Numbered from the stretch's first letter, positions 1-5,965 are shown. The stretch: DNA of 6,209 bases from Lachnospiraceae bacterium (GCA_031262285.1 JAISHZ010000236.1:1-6209), one strand, 5' to 3'. The notes: a model not told the origin generated them from the sequence alone. Numbers and translations: made by a program.

Positions 1-1165
1 CCGCCTTGAAATGATGAAAGGGATGAGCGAGGGGATTCTCATCGCTTTTTATGCATTTTGGGCATACTGCGTGGTATTTCGACCGTATGACCAGATTCGC
101 TACATCGGTATTTACGATAACCCAAATATCAACGCATTGTTCTACTTGATTTGTCTGGCAGGGGCTTTGACGAAATGGTACGAGGCAATCCGAAACGGTT
201 CCCATAAACTGTACCGTATTTTTTTATATCTGACGATCGGCTGTATCATAGCTATGCTATTTATGACCATCGGACGGATCGCTTGGGTAAGCGCATTTTT
301 TATGATCGTATCTGCGCTATATTTGATTTCCAGAGATGAATATATACACCACAAAACATCAGCTCTCCACAAAGCGTTGCTGCAACGCATAGTAATCTTT
401 TGTCTTACATTTCTCATAACAATCCCTGCTTGCTATTGCACCATACGCTATATTCCGCCTATATTTCATCATCCGGTTTGGTTTTGGGGAGAAGGATGGA
501 GTGAAGAAGAGAGAGTCCTTTCCAAGGATCCTTGGAATTCCGAGAAATATGTGGATCCGGCAGAATTATTAGAGGCTACATTTGGTCGATTATCCAAGAC
601 GGTAACGGATCTTTTTGAATTATCAGCTTCCATTACCCCAAGAGTTTACGCCGCTTCCAACGCAGTACTGACCAATCCCAACGACCAACAAAATGCCTAT
701 ATGATTCGAGGGACTATCTATTCCTTCTTTTTTCGGAATTTGAATCTCAGAGGGCACGAAGCTGATTTTGGCTTTCAATTAACCCCAAACTATTGGGTGG
801 GTCATGCTCACAATATTCTATTACAGATGGGAACGGATTTTGGATTTCCTGTCGCGATTTTATTTCTATGCTTACTGCTGATGAGTTTGACGGATAGCGC
901 ACGGCTGCTGCGTAATCGGCAAGCACCTGTGGCGCAAGCAGGGATGTGCTTTTGGTTCGTCATGGCGATTCTGATCTTCGGAATGTTGGAATATAGTTGG
1001 GGATCTTGTTCTCTCAATATGATTCTATTGTTCCTAAACTGGGGGTATTTGTTTCAACCCTTGTCGCAAAGTCCGGAATCAATCAAAATACTTTCAGCAA
1101 CCGACTCATTAGATAAGGATTCACGTAACTTTCCAAAAGGCACCCAATCACGACTGCTCCGATGA
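1..1165 (+). CDS. O-antigen ligase/polymerase family membrane protein (Wzy_C-like), 5' end outside window
   Basis: This is the C-terminal part of a polytopic membrane protein of the O-antigen ligase/polymerase type, which in Gram-positives usually polymerises or transfers lipid-linked cell-surface polysaccharide repeats on the outer membrane face. The frame is open from base 2. The first ATG (11) has no Shine-Dalgarno sequence and lies directly before a membrane segment, so the start is probably to the left and several N-terminal helices are missing. Counting from that ATG, hydrophobic segments lie near 7-23, 42-53, 68-86, 88-107, 127-147, 278-292, 310-326 and 333-348. A large extracytoplasmic loop (about 150-265) carries an RGTIYSFFFR stretch and ends in GHAHNILLQMGTDFG (264-278), the family's His/Asn signature before a membrane helix. 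GRIAW near 88-92 fits the conserved arginine region. The last 30 or so residues are polar and are encoded antisense to the end of spoIIM. The family call is firm; the polymer and the choice of ligase or polymerase are not known. Confidence 0.85.
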   Translation, partial: RLEMMKGMSEGILIAFYAFWAYCVVFRPYDQIRYIGIYDNPNINALFYLICLAGALTKWYEAIRNGSHKLYRIFLYLTIGCIIAMLFMTIGRIAWVSAFFMIVSALYLISRDEYIHHKTSALHKALLQRIVIFCLTFLITIPACYCTIRYIPPIFHHPVWFWGEGWSEEERVLSKDPWNSEKYVDPAELLEATFGRLSKTVTDLFELSASITPRVYAASNAVLTNPNDQQNAYMIRGTIYSFFFRNLNLRGHEADFGFQLTPNYWVGHAHNILLQMGTDFGFPVAILFLCLLLMSLTDSARLLRNRQAPVAQAGMCFWFVMAILIFGMLEYSWGSCSLNMILLFLNWGYLFQPLSQSPESIKILSATDSLDKDSRNFPKGTQSRLLR

Positions 1166-1685
1166 TCATCAGTAACATAAGCAGCTTCTGAAACAGAACT
1201 TTGCGTCCACTCTCAGATGTCGTCACAGTGGCCGTCGCGTGTAGACTACGATAAAGCTGTTCACTCCAGAGAAAAAGTGCGATAAACGCCGGAATATAAA
1301 GCAAATATTGCGGGAAAATACCGACAAGAGCAAAGAGAATACCCTTCATGCCATAGCGAATCACGAGAGCGGATAAGAACATCCCTGTCGTGATTCCAAC
1401 CCAAAGGGCAGATGCGCTGATAATGAAAATCCCCAGATAGGTGGAAGCCAATAGAATCAAAAAGGCGATAAGTTTCAACCTCTCCCACAAAACATAGACA
1501 AAGAGTGTGTTTCCATCCACTGTCATATACTTCATCTGATAAAGAGACGCTTCATCAAAAAGACCTGTCTTTTCCAAAAAAAGACTTTTCCCGATATTCA
1601 TCACCAATATACCGAGAACCAATCCAATCAAAAATAGAAAGAGAAAAGGAATTCTTCCGCTTTGTGTCCGAAAATGAATCCGCAT
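1083..1685 (-). CDS. spoIIM: Stage II sporulation protein M (SpoIIM), engulfment membrane protein
   Basis: SpoIIM is the membrane anchor of the SpoIID-SpoIIM-SpoIIP peptidoglycan-degrading complex that drives mother-cell engulfment of the forespore. The product is about 200 aa, the family's usual size (B. subtilis about 214). A short basic N-terminus leads into a first membrane segment (about 14-32), then an outside loop with EKTGLFDE and NTLFVYVLWERLK, a run of hydrophobic segments (about 70-140, including SASALWVGITTGMFLS), a polar stretch, a last membrane helix (about 168-184) and the terminal ESYVNP motif typical of SpoIIM. I chose the ATG at 1685; its only ribosome-site match is a weak GGA or GGGTG just upstream. 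An in-frame GTG at 1733 would add 16 residues but has no Shine-Dalgarno at all. The Nudix gene lies upstream on the same strand, an arrangement seen in many endospore formers. A sigma-E-like promoter and a small terminator lie between them, so separate transcription is likely. The 3' end overlaps the convergent ligase gene. Confidence 0.87.
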   Translation of the reverse strand: MRIHFRTQSGRIPFLFLFLIGLVLGILVMNIGKSLFLEKTGLFDEASLYQMKYMTVDGNTLFVYVLWERLKLIAFLILLASTYLGIFIISASALWVGITTGMFLSALVIRYGMKGILFALVGIFPQYLLYIPAFIALFLWSEQLYRSLHATATVTTSESGRKVLFQKLLMLLMIIGAVVIGCLLESYVNPYLMSRLLKVF

Positions 1686-1736
1686 CCGTCCGCACCCACT
1701 TTTGCTGTCAACTTCCCTCTCTTTGAATATCACTCA

Positions 1737-1764
1737 AGAAGAAGGATAAGCTTTTCTTTCTTCT
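1737..1764. repeat. Inverted repeat in the spoIIM leader
   Basis: AGAAGAAGGA (1737-1746) can pair with TCTTTCTTCT (1755-1764) around an 8-base spacer: nine Watson-Crick pairs plus one G-T position, which is a wobble in plus-strand RNA and an A-C mismatch in minus-strand RNA. It lies between the sigma-E-like -10 box and the possible spoIIM starts. It is a purine/pyrimidine-rich stretch, so the pairing may be compositional. Confidence 0.3.
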
Positions 1765-1765
1765 A

Positions 1766-1794
1766 TAAGTATGCAAAAAGGGTACGGAAGATAC
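1766..1794 (-). promoter_or_regulatory. Sigma-E-like promoter for spoIIM
   Basis: On the minus strand GTATCTT (-35, 1794-1788) is followed after 14 bases by CATACTTA (-10, 1773-1766). The B. subtilis sigma-E consensus is roughly KMATATT, 14-15 bases, CATACANT: the CATAC core and the spacing fit, while one -35 base, the K/M position and two -10 bases do not. Transcription would begin near 1760, ahead of either spoIIM start. SpoIIM genes are known sigma-E (mother-cell) targets, which strengthens the call. The site overlaps the terminator hairpin. Confidence 0.5.
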
Positions 1795-1796
1795 CC
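1775..1796 (-). terminator. Small intrinsic terminator after the Nudix transcript
   Basis: In minus-strand RNA GGGUA (1796-1792) pairs with UACCC (1784-1780) around a 7-base loop and is followed directly by five U (1779-1775). The stem is only 5 bp, so termination may be partial. It would end transcripts coming from the Nudix gene and the structured 3' region, insulating spoIIM. Confidence 0.5.
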
Positions 1797-1816
1797 AAAA
1801 ACAACTGACACATTGT

Positions 1817-1997
1817 GATCAAGGGTTACTTATTCACGCCTACGGCGTTCACAGTGACAAATCGCACACATCACGATGCGTTGAAATCATCTCATGGTGA
1901 TGTGGCGATTGCAACCCTTGCGAAATTGTGCATTCTGCACAGTTTCGGCTGCGCGGATACCACCTGTGAATCGTAGCGATCAAGGTACCACTACGAT
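1817..1997. other. Hairpin-rich intergenic element between the Nudix gene and spoIIM
   Basis: About 180 bp contain an unusual density of inverted repeats. (1) CAAGGGTT (1820-1827) pairs with AACCCTTG (1913-1920). Inside it are (2) ACGCC/GGCGT (1836-1840/1844-1848) and (3) a 17-bp stem in three blocks: AATCGC 1860-1865 with 1905-1910, CACATCAC 1867-1874 with 1897-1904, ATG 1876-1878 with 1893-1895, broken by one bulge and one mismatch. (4) CGAAA and TGTGC (1921-1931) pair with 1937-1947; the interrupting base pair is a U-G wobble in plus-strand RNA and a mismatch in minus-strand RNA. (5) ATCGTAG (1970-1976) pairs with CTACGAT (1991-1997), covering the Nudix stop codon. A further pairing, TTCACAG (1848-1854) with CTGTGAA (1964-1970), would cross stem 1. 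The sequence could be a structured 3' UTR, a small RNA or a palindromic interspersed repeat; I recognise no known family. No protein frame is convincing here. Confidence 0.5.
1905..1991 (-). repeat. Intergenic repeat, copy A (two shared blocks)
   Basis: On the plus strand this copy has GCGATTGCAACCCTTGCG (1905-1922) and ATCAAGGTACCAC (1979-1991), the second ending in the Nudix stop codon. Both blocks recur in the same order and orientation in the leader of the aminotransferase gene, where they are about 40 bp closer together. A partial third occurrence, GATCAAGGGTTAC, begins at 1817 and marks the left end of the structured element. Shared order and orientation favour common origin over chance. 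Confidence 0.4.
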
Positions 1998-2536
1998 ATT
2001 CCTCTGCAATACTTTTGTACATATGCGAGAATCGCACTGACCGTCTTGGAATCTTGTAATTTCCCTTCATAGATCATGCTTAACAGGTCATCTACTTCAT
2101 ATGCGCATACTTGTAAAAATTCATTTTCGTCTAAATGCTGTTTCCCCAAAGTCAACCCTTTCGCAACGTAAATATCAATCTTTTCATTGCAAAACGCGAT
2201 GGTCGTATGGATGCTGATTAAAAACTCCAATGTTTCGCAGTCACAACCGGTCTCTTCCGAGAGTTCTCTACGCGCGCATACGATGGTCGGTTCGTCCTCT
2301 GTATCCAACGCTCCTGCGGGAATTTCCAGTGCCTCTCGATCCAGCGCGTTTCTGTACTGACGAACCATGAGCAGCTTCCCATCGTCTTGTACTGCAACGA
2401 CAGCGGCGGCTCCCTTGTGATGTATATAATCCCAAACTGTGACATTTCCATTCGGCAGTTGCATCGTATCTTGATAATAATCAATAATACGCCCCTTTGT
2501 GATCAATTCTCTTTTGATCCGTGTTACGTCATTCAT
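1991..2536 (-). CDS. nudF: Nudix hydrolase, ADP-ribose pyrophosphatase type
   Basis: A 181-aa cytoplasmic enzyme that probably hydrolyses ADP-ribose to AMP and ribose 5-phosphate with Mg/Mn. The N-terminal part (KRELITKGRIIDYYQDTMQL) is the beta-rich dimerisation region of ADP-ribose pyrophosphatases. It is followed by HHKGAAAVVAV, the LLMVRQYRNALDREALEIPAG approach to the active site, and the Nudix box at about 75-98: G75, E82, R90-E91, E94-E95, G97. The spacing from G75 to E82 is one residue longer than the strict GX5E form, a variation I believe also occurs in clostridial homologues. The metal ligands E91, E94 and E95 are intact. The ATG at 2536 is the only reasonable start: an in-frame stop lies seven codons upstream, although no clear Shine-Dalgarno is present. 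The gene precedes spoIIM as nudF does in Bacillus-type loci. Exact substrate is inferred. Confidence 0.87.
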   Translation of the reverse strand: MNDVTRIKRELITKGRIIDYYQDTMQLPNGNVTVWDYIHHKGAAAVVAVQDDGKLLMVRQYRNALDREALEIPAGALDTEDEPTIVCARRELSEETGCDCETLEFLISIHTTIAFCNEKIDIYVAKGLTLGKQHLDENEFLQVCAYEVDDLLSMIYEGKLQDSKTVSAILAYVQKYCRGIS

Positions 2537-2623
2537 TGTGTACCAATCTAAGCGCTATGCTTTCTATGTGTGATGCTTACGTTTTTTCTACTACAGCTTA
2601 TGCATGATATGCTTCCGCTTTTT

Positions 2624-2642
2624 TGCATTATGCACTAATGCA
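2624..2642. promoter_or_regulatory. Operator-like palindrome in the Nudix leader
   Basis: TGCATTA (2624-2630) and TAATGCA (2636-2642) form a perfect 7-bp inverted repeat around TGCAC. It touches a minus-strand TATAAT box (2647-2642), the position expected of a repressor site. There is no recognisable -35, and the surrounding sequence is rich in TGCAT words, so this may be chance. Confidence 0.25.
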
Positions 2643-2797
2643 TTATATTTTGTGCTTCTGTATTTGTGCTGTGTTCTTATGTGTTATCATTGTACACTTT
2701 TCATTTTGGTCATGTATTTCCCTTTTTCACATGGTTCGCTAGTATAAAGTCTTTGACTTAGCTGGACTAATCTCGAATCATGTAATGGAACAACAAC

Positions 2798-2811
2798 GCA
2801 TATGAATATGC
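2798..2811. repeat. 14-bp palindrome, possible weak terminator after the aminotransferase
   Basis: GCATAT and ATATGC flank a two-base centre (2798-2811). In minus-strand RNA it would make a 5-bp hairpin with a 4-base loop followed by GUUGUUGUU, a poor U-tract. It is the only hairpin in the 90 bp after the aminotransferase stop codon, so it may attenuate read-through into the Nudix gene, but it is not a convincing terminator. Confidence 0.25.
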
Positions 2812-2885
2812 AGTCCTCATCAGATATCTTTGTTTTGGTATGAAGACCAGATAAATGTAAATTTCTGTACTAGAGATCTTCTTTC

Positions 2886-4178
2886 TTATTGACTCGACTT
2901 CATGAGAAGTTGTTCGACACTAACCAACTTCACACACAATACAAACAACGCCGCAGCCTGCTGCATTTCTTCCAAACTCGGGAAAGTAGGTGCGATTCGT
3001 ATATTTTGATTCAACGGATCTTTTCCGTAAGGGAAGGTAGCTCCCGCTCCGGTTAATACCATCCCTGCCTGCTTGCATTTCTCAACAATTGCTTTCGCAC
3101 AGCCTTCCAAGGCATCAAAGGAAATGAAATATCCACCGGCCGGCGAAGTCCATGTGCCGATACCAAGTCCTGTCAGTTCTTTGTCCAATATCGCCAGAAC
3201 CGCTTCAAACTTGGGACGAATCAACGCAGCGTGCTTTTCCATATGCGACAAGATCCCATCTAAATTCCCAAAATATCGCACATGACGAAGTTGATTGATT
3301 TTGTCACTGCCGATGGTTTGGATGGTAAGTGACTTTTTAATATCCGCCAAATTGGCCGAGGAGGCAGCAAGCGCGGCGACCCCACCACCGGTAAAACTAA
3401 TCTTGGAAGTCGAACAAAACTCGTAAACCATATCGGGATTCCCTGCTTTTTCACATTCCGATAAAATGTCTAAAATATGGTCTTTGTGATCTGTATAAAG
3501 GTAATGCACCGCATACGCATTGTCCCAATAGATACGAAAATCACTTGCGGCAGGTTTTAAGGACGCAAATCTTTTTACTGTTTCGTCCGAATAAACAATT
3601 CCTTGCGGATTGGAGTATTTCGGAACGCACCAGATACCTTTGATCGCAGGGTCATTCGTCACATACGCTTCCACCATGTCCATATCCGGTCCGCTTGGTG
3701 TCATAGGAATCGGTATCATCTCAATCCCAAAATGCGCTGTGATGGCAAAATGACGGTCATAACCGGGTACCGGGCATAGAAATTTCACGCTCTTGCATTG
3801 ACACCAGGGTGTATTCCCCATTACACCATGAGTCACACTACGCGAGACAGTATCATACATTATCGAAAGACTGGAATTGCTGTATACAATGACATTTTGG
3901 GCAGGAACTTCCATGATTTGCGCTGCCAATTCTTTTGCTTCCGGGATACCGTCCATGTCGCCGTAATTGCGAACATCTACGCCATCCGTCGCTTTCATCG
4001 CGCTTTCTTTACCCAATATATCCATCAGATCCATCGCCAGATCAAGCTGTTCCGGATTGGGTTTGCCTCGTGACATATCGAGTTTCAACCCTTTCGCTTG
4101 TGCTTGTTCGTATTGAAGCGTCAGTTCTTTTTTGAGTTGTAGCAATTCCTCTGTGCTTTGTTCATGGTATGCTTTCAT
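2886..4178 (-). CDS. Aspartate aminotransferase, subgroup Ic (Asp_aminotransf/PF12897 type)
   Basis: A PLP-dependent fold-type I aminotransferase of 430 aa, probably interconverting aspartate plus 2-oxoglutarate and oxaloacetate plus glutamate in the cytoplasm. Numbered from the chosen ATG: LDMSRGKP (about 34-41) is the N-terminal substrate-binding signature of this subgroup, SNPQG holds the conserved Asn190, and YWDNAY holds Asp219, which contacts the PLP pyridine nitrogen. STSKISFTGGG holds the Schiff-base Lys259, and IRIAPTFPS holds Arg394, which binds the substrate carboxylate. Length and motif order match the subgroup known from Corynebacterium glutamicum and common in Clostridia. I start at the ATG at 4178 because GGGAG lies five bases upstream and MKAYHEQSTEEL resembles family N-termini; the frame stays open to a GTG at 4220 that lacks support. 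The gene follows gpmI by 153 bp and may be transcribed from its own promoter. Substrate specificity is inferred. Confidence 0.88.
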   Translation of the reverse strand: MKAYHEQSTEELLQLKKELTLQYEQAQAKGLKLDMSRGKPNPEQLDLAMDLMDILGKESAMKATDGVDVRNYGDMDGIPEAKELAAQIMEVPAQNVIVYSNSSLSIMYDTVSRSVTHGVMGNTPWCQCKSVKFLCPVPGYDRHFAITAHFGIEMIPIPMTPSGPDMDMVEAYVTNDPAIKGIWCVPKYSNPQGIVYSDETVKRFASLKPAASDFRIYWDNAYAVHYLYTDHKDHILDILSECEKAGNPDMVYEFCSTSKISFTGGGVAALAASSANLADIKKSLTIQTIGSDKINQLRHVRYFGNLDGILSHMEKHAALIRPKFEAVLAILDKELTGLGIGTWTSPAGGYFISFDALEGCAKAIVEKCKQAGMVLTGAGATFPYGKDPLNQNIRIAPTFPSLEEMQQAAALFVLCVKLVSVEQLLMKSSQ

Positions 4179-4183
4179 ATATA

Positions 4184-4188
4184 CTCCC
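4184..4188 (-). promoter_or_regulatory. Ribosome binding site fixing the aminotransferase start
   Basis: GGGAG on the minus strand sits five bases before the ATG at 4178. This site selects that ATG over the in-frame GTG at 4220, which has no comparable site. Confidence 0.65.
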
Positions 4189-4237
4189 ATCTGCTTGCCT
4201 AAGGCGCGCTTATCAATCACGGTATTCTAACGATATT

Positions 4238-4283
4238 ACGATTCAACCCTTCGGCGCTCATCGCAACATATCAAGGTACCACC
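4238..4283 (-). repeat. Intergenic repeat, copy B, in the aminotransferase leader
   Basis: On the plus strand ACGATTCAACCCTTCGGC (4238-4255) and ATCAAGGTACCACC (4270-4283) match the two blocks of copy A in the Nudix-spoIIM gap: the second is identical over 13 bases, the first matches over about 15 with two one-base gaps. If the promoter at 4289-4317 is used, this stretch forms most of the untranslated leader. In minus RNA ACCGCC (4302-4297) can pair with GGTGGT (4283-4278) with one G-U pair. The GGGTGGTACC string resembles a T-box core, but the rest of a T-box is not visible. Confidence 0.4.
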
Positions 4284-4288
4284 CATGT

Positions 4289-4317
4289 AAAATAAAGGCG
4301 GTGAGTCCTCATGTAAA
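4289..4317 (-). promoter_or_regulatory. Probable sigma-A promoter for the aminotransferase
   Basis: On the minus strand TTTACA (-35, 4317-4312; 5/6) and TATTTT (-10, 4294-4289; 4/6) are separated by exactly 17 bases. It lies just after the gpmI stop codon. Transcription would start near 4282, leaving a leader of about 100 bases. No terminator separates gpmI from this site, so read-through from gpmI is also possible. Confidence 0.45.
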
Positions 4318-4331
4318 TGATCACTGGCAGT

Positions 4332-5870
4332 TTATTTCAATAGTAAAGACTTCCCGGTCATCTCTACGGGTTGCTCTTTCCCAATGATTTCTATCAGTGT
4401 TGGCACGATATCTGCCAAACATCCGCCTTCTCGCAGGCGATATGCCGGGTCGTAATTAATCAAAAGGAATGGAACCGGATTGGTCGTATGCGCGGTAAAA
4501 GGTTCTTTCGTAGTCTCATCGATCATCTGCTCCGCGTTGCCGTGATCCGCACAGAGGAACAATACGCCGTCTTTCTTTAAGATAGCGTCCACCGCTTTGC
4601 CCACGCAAGTATCTACCGCCTCGATCGCTGCAATCGCTGCACTCTCCACTCCGGTGTGTCCGACCATATCCGGATTGGCAAAATTAATGATGATGACATC
4701 ATACTTGTCGCTTTCGATCGCTGCCGTCAACTTCTCGCATACTTCATAAGCACTCATTTCCGGTTTCTTATCATAAGTCGCTACTTTCGGTGAAGCGACT
4801 AAAATGCGCTCTTCTCCTTGATTTGGCTTTTCTACCCCACCGTTAAAAAAGAATGTTACATGCGCATACTTTTCTGTTTCCGCGATTCGAGCTTGCGTCA
4901 TGTTGTTTGCGGCAAGCCACTCTCCGAAGGTATTAGTAATGGAGATTTTTTCAAATGCTACTTCTTTATTCGGTATGGTAGGATCGTAATCCGAAAAGCA
5001 AACATATACGATTTGTTTACGATCCCCGCGTGCAAATGCGGTAAAATCGTCCATACAAAAAGCTCTGGTAATTTCACGTGCACGATCAGGGCGGAAGTTG
5101 AAAAAGATCACGGAATCACCATCTTCGATCATAGCGACAGGCTTATCATCTTGGCAAATCACGGTAGGTTTCACAAATTCGTCTGTCTCGCCACGTTCGT
5201 AAGATCCTTCTATCGCCGCTGCAGCGCTCGACGCGTAGATCCCTACGCCCTGTGTCAAGGCTTGATAGGCAGGTTCTACGCGATTCCAGTTCGTATCACG
5301 ATCCATTACATAGTATCTTCCGATGACGGTCGCGATCTTACCGACTCCGATTTGATTCATCTGAGCTTCGAGTTCACGCGCATATTCAAGACCACTCGAT
5401 GGCGGAGTGTCACGTCCGTCCAAGAAGCAGTGTACATAGACTTTCTGTAAATGATGACGTTTCGCTAGTTCCAACAATCCGTATAAATGCGTATTATGGC
5501 TGTGGACACCACCGTCTGAAAGCAATCCCATGAAATGGATCGCACTATCATTCTTTTTGCAATTTTCCACGGCTTTCAATAGAATAGGATTATCAAAAAA
5601 AGTGCCGTCCAGTATTTCTTTCGTGATTCGCGTCAGTTCTTGATACACGATTCTGCCGGCTCCCATGTTTAAATGACCGACCTCCGAATTGCCCATTTGT
5701 CCTTCCGGTAAGCCCACTGCCATTCCACTAGCCTGTCCTTGTACAAAGGGGTATTTCGCCTTTAATTGATCCATCACGGGTGTATTGGCTTCTTTCACCG
5801 CATTCCCATGCTTTTCGTCACGCAACCCATAGCCGTCCAATATCATTAATACGACTGGCCTATTTCCCAT
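4332..5870 (-). CDS. gpmI: 2,3-bisphosphoglycerate-independent phosphoglycerate mutase (iPGM)
   Basis: A cytoplasmic glycolytic/gluconeogenic enzyme interconverting 3- and 2-phosphoglycerate through a phosphoserine intermediate, with two Mn ions. Its 512 aa match the usual length. Catalytic residues known from the Bacillus enzymes are all present: Asp12 (LMILDGYG), the phosphorylated Ser62 (GNSEVGHLNMGAGR), His123 (SDGGVHSH), Arg153-Asp154 (DGRDTPP), Arg185 and Arg191 (GRYYVMDRD), Arg260 and Arg263 (FNFRPDRAREI), Lys334 (EKYAHVTFFFNGG), Asp401 and His405 (NPDMVGHTG), Asp442-His443 (ADHGNAEQM) and His461 (TAHTTNPVP). The ATG at 5870 has AGGAG eight bases upstream. A strong sigma-A promoter precedes it, so it is probably transcribed independently of the upstream TPR gene. 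In spore formers Mn-dependent iPGM activity is known to fall with forespore pH; nothing sequence-specific here adds to that. There is no truncation or missing residue. Confidence 0.97.
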   Translation of the reverse strand: MGNRPVVLMILDGYGLRDEKHGNAVKEANTPVMDQLKAKYPFVQGQASGMAVGLPEGQMGNSEVGHLNMGAGRIVYQELTRITKEILDGTFFDNPILLKAVENCKKNDSAIHFMGLLSDGGVHSHNTHLYGLLELAKRHHLQKVYVHCFLDGRDTPPSSGLEYARELEAQMNQIGVGKIATVIGRYYVMDRDTNWNRVEPAYQALTQGVGIYASSAAAAIEGSYERGETDEFVKPTVICQDDKPVAMIEDGDSVIFFNFRPDRAREITRAFCMDDFTAFARGDRKQIVYVCFSDYDPTIPNKEVAFEKISITNTFGEWLAANNMTQARIAETEKYAHVTFFFNGGVEKPNQGEERILVASPKVATYDKKPEMSAYEVCEKLTAAIESDKYDVIIINFANPDMVGHTGVESAAIAAIEAVDTCVGKAVDAILKKDGVLFLCADHGNAEQMIDETTKEPFTAHTTNPVPFLLINYDPAYRLREGGCLADIVPTLIEIIGKEQPVEMTGKSLLLK

Positions 5871-5883
5871 TTGACGTTCTCCT

Positions 5884-5900
5884 ATCTGCGCGATCTGCGC
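5884..5900. repeat. Tandem 8-bp repeat in the gpmI leader
   Basis: ATCTGCGC occurs at 5884-5891 and 5893-5900 (period 9), directly upstream of the gpmI Shine-Dalgarno (5883-5879). In the mRNA CTGCG (5906-5902) could pair with either CGCAG copy. It may be a slippage duplication; a role in translation control is only a possibility. Confidence 0.4.
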
Positions 5901-5936
5901 TCGCAGTTATATGCTATTTTGCTACACTAATCGGTA

Positions 5937-5965
5937 ATTATACTACTGAATGTAGCGCTTCGCAA
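5937..5965 (-). promoter_or_regulatory. Sigma-A promoter of gpmI
   Basis: On the minus strand TTGCGA (-35, 5965-5960; 4/6) and a perfect TATAAT (-10, 5942-5937) are 17 bases apart. The expected start near 5930 gives a leader of about 60 bases to gpmI. This is the best promoter in the window. Confidence 0.75.

Larger units (their letters stand above)
2537..2885. other. 349-bp AT-rich gene-free gap upstream of the Nudix gene
   Basis: No credible coding frame is visible. The plus strand is T/G-rich and full of short ATGCTT, TGCAT and TGTGCT words. A palindrome TGCATTA/TAATGCA (2624-2630/2636-2642, 5-base spacer) resembles an operator but matches no regulator I know. Minus-strand -10-like boxes occur at 2742 (TATACT, 2746-2741), 2690s (TACAAT) and 2647-2642 (TATAAT), but none has a good -35 at 16-18 bases, so the Nudix promoter cannot be assigned with confidence. 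A small palindrome at 2798-2811 is listed separately. No strong terminator follows the aminotransferase stop codon. Confidence 0.5.

Noticed and set aside
1083..1733. Longer spoIIM beginning at the GTG at 1733
   Set aside because: The GTG has no Shine-Dalgarno and the added residues are not typical of the family; kept only as an alternative start.
1849..2070. 73-aa minus-strand frame over the structured element
   Set aside because: It overlaps the Nudix 3' end in another frame, and its composition follows the inverted repeats rather than a protein family.
2642..2647. Perfect TATAAT on the minus strand as the Nudix promoter
   Set aside because: No acceptable -35 at 15-19 bases and no extended -10, so the box alone does not support a promoter.
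4179..4220. GTG-started 14-residue N-terminal extension of the aminotransferase
   Set aside because: No Shine-Dalgarno before the GTG, whereas GGGAG stands at proper spacing before the ATG at 4178.
4200..4331. Classical T-box riboswitch before the aminotransferase
   Set aside because: Only the GGTGGTACC string fits; no terminator follows, no Stem I or specifier is visible, and the leader is too short.
4818..5450. 210-aa plus-strand open frame
   Set aside because: It lies wholly antisense to well-conserved gpmI codons encoding active-site residues and has no recognisable domain or ribosome site.
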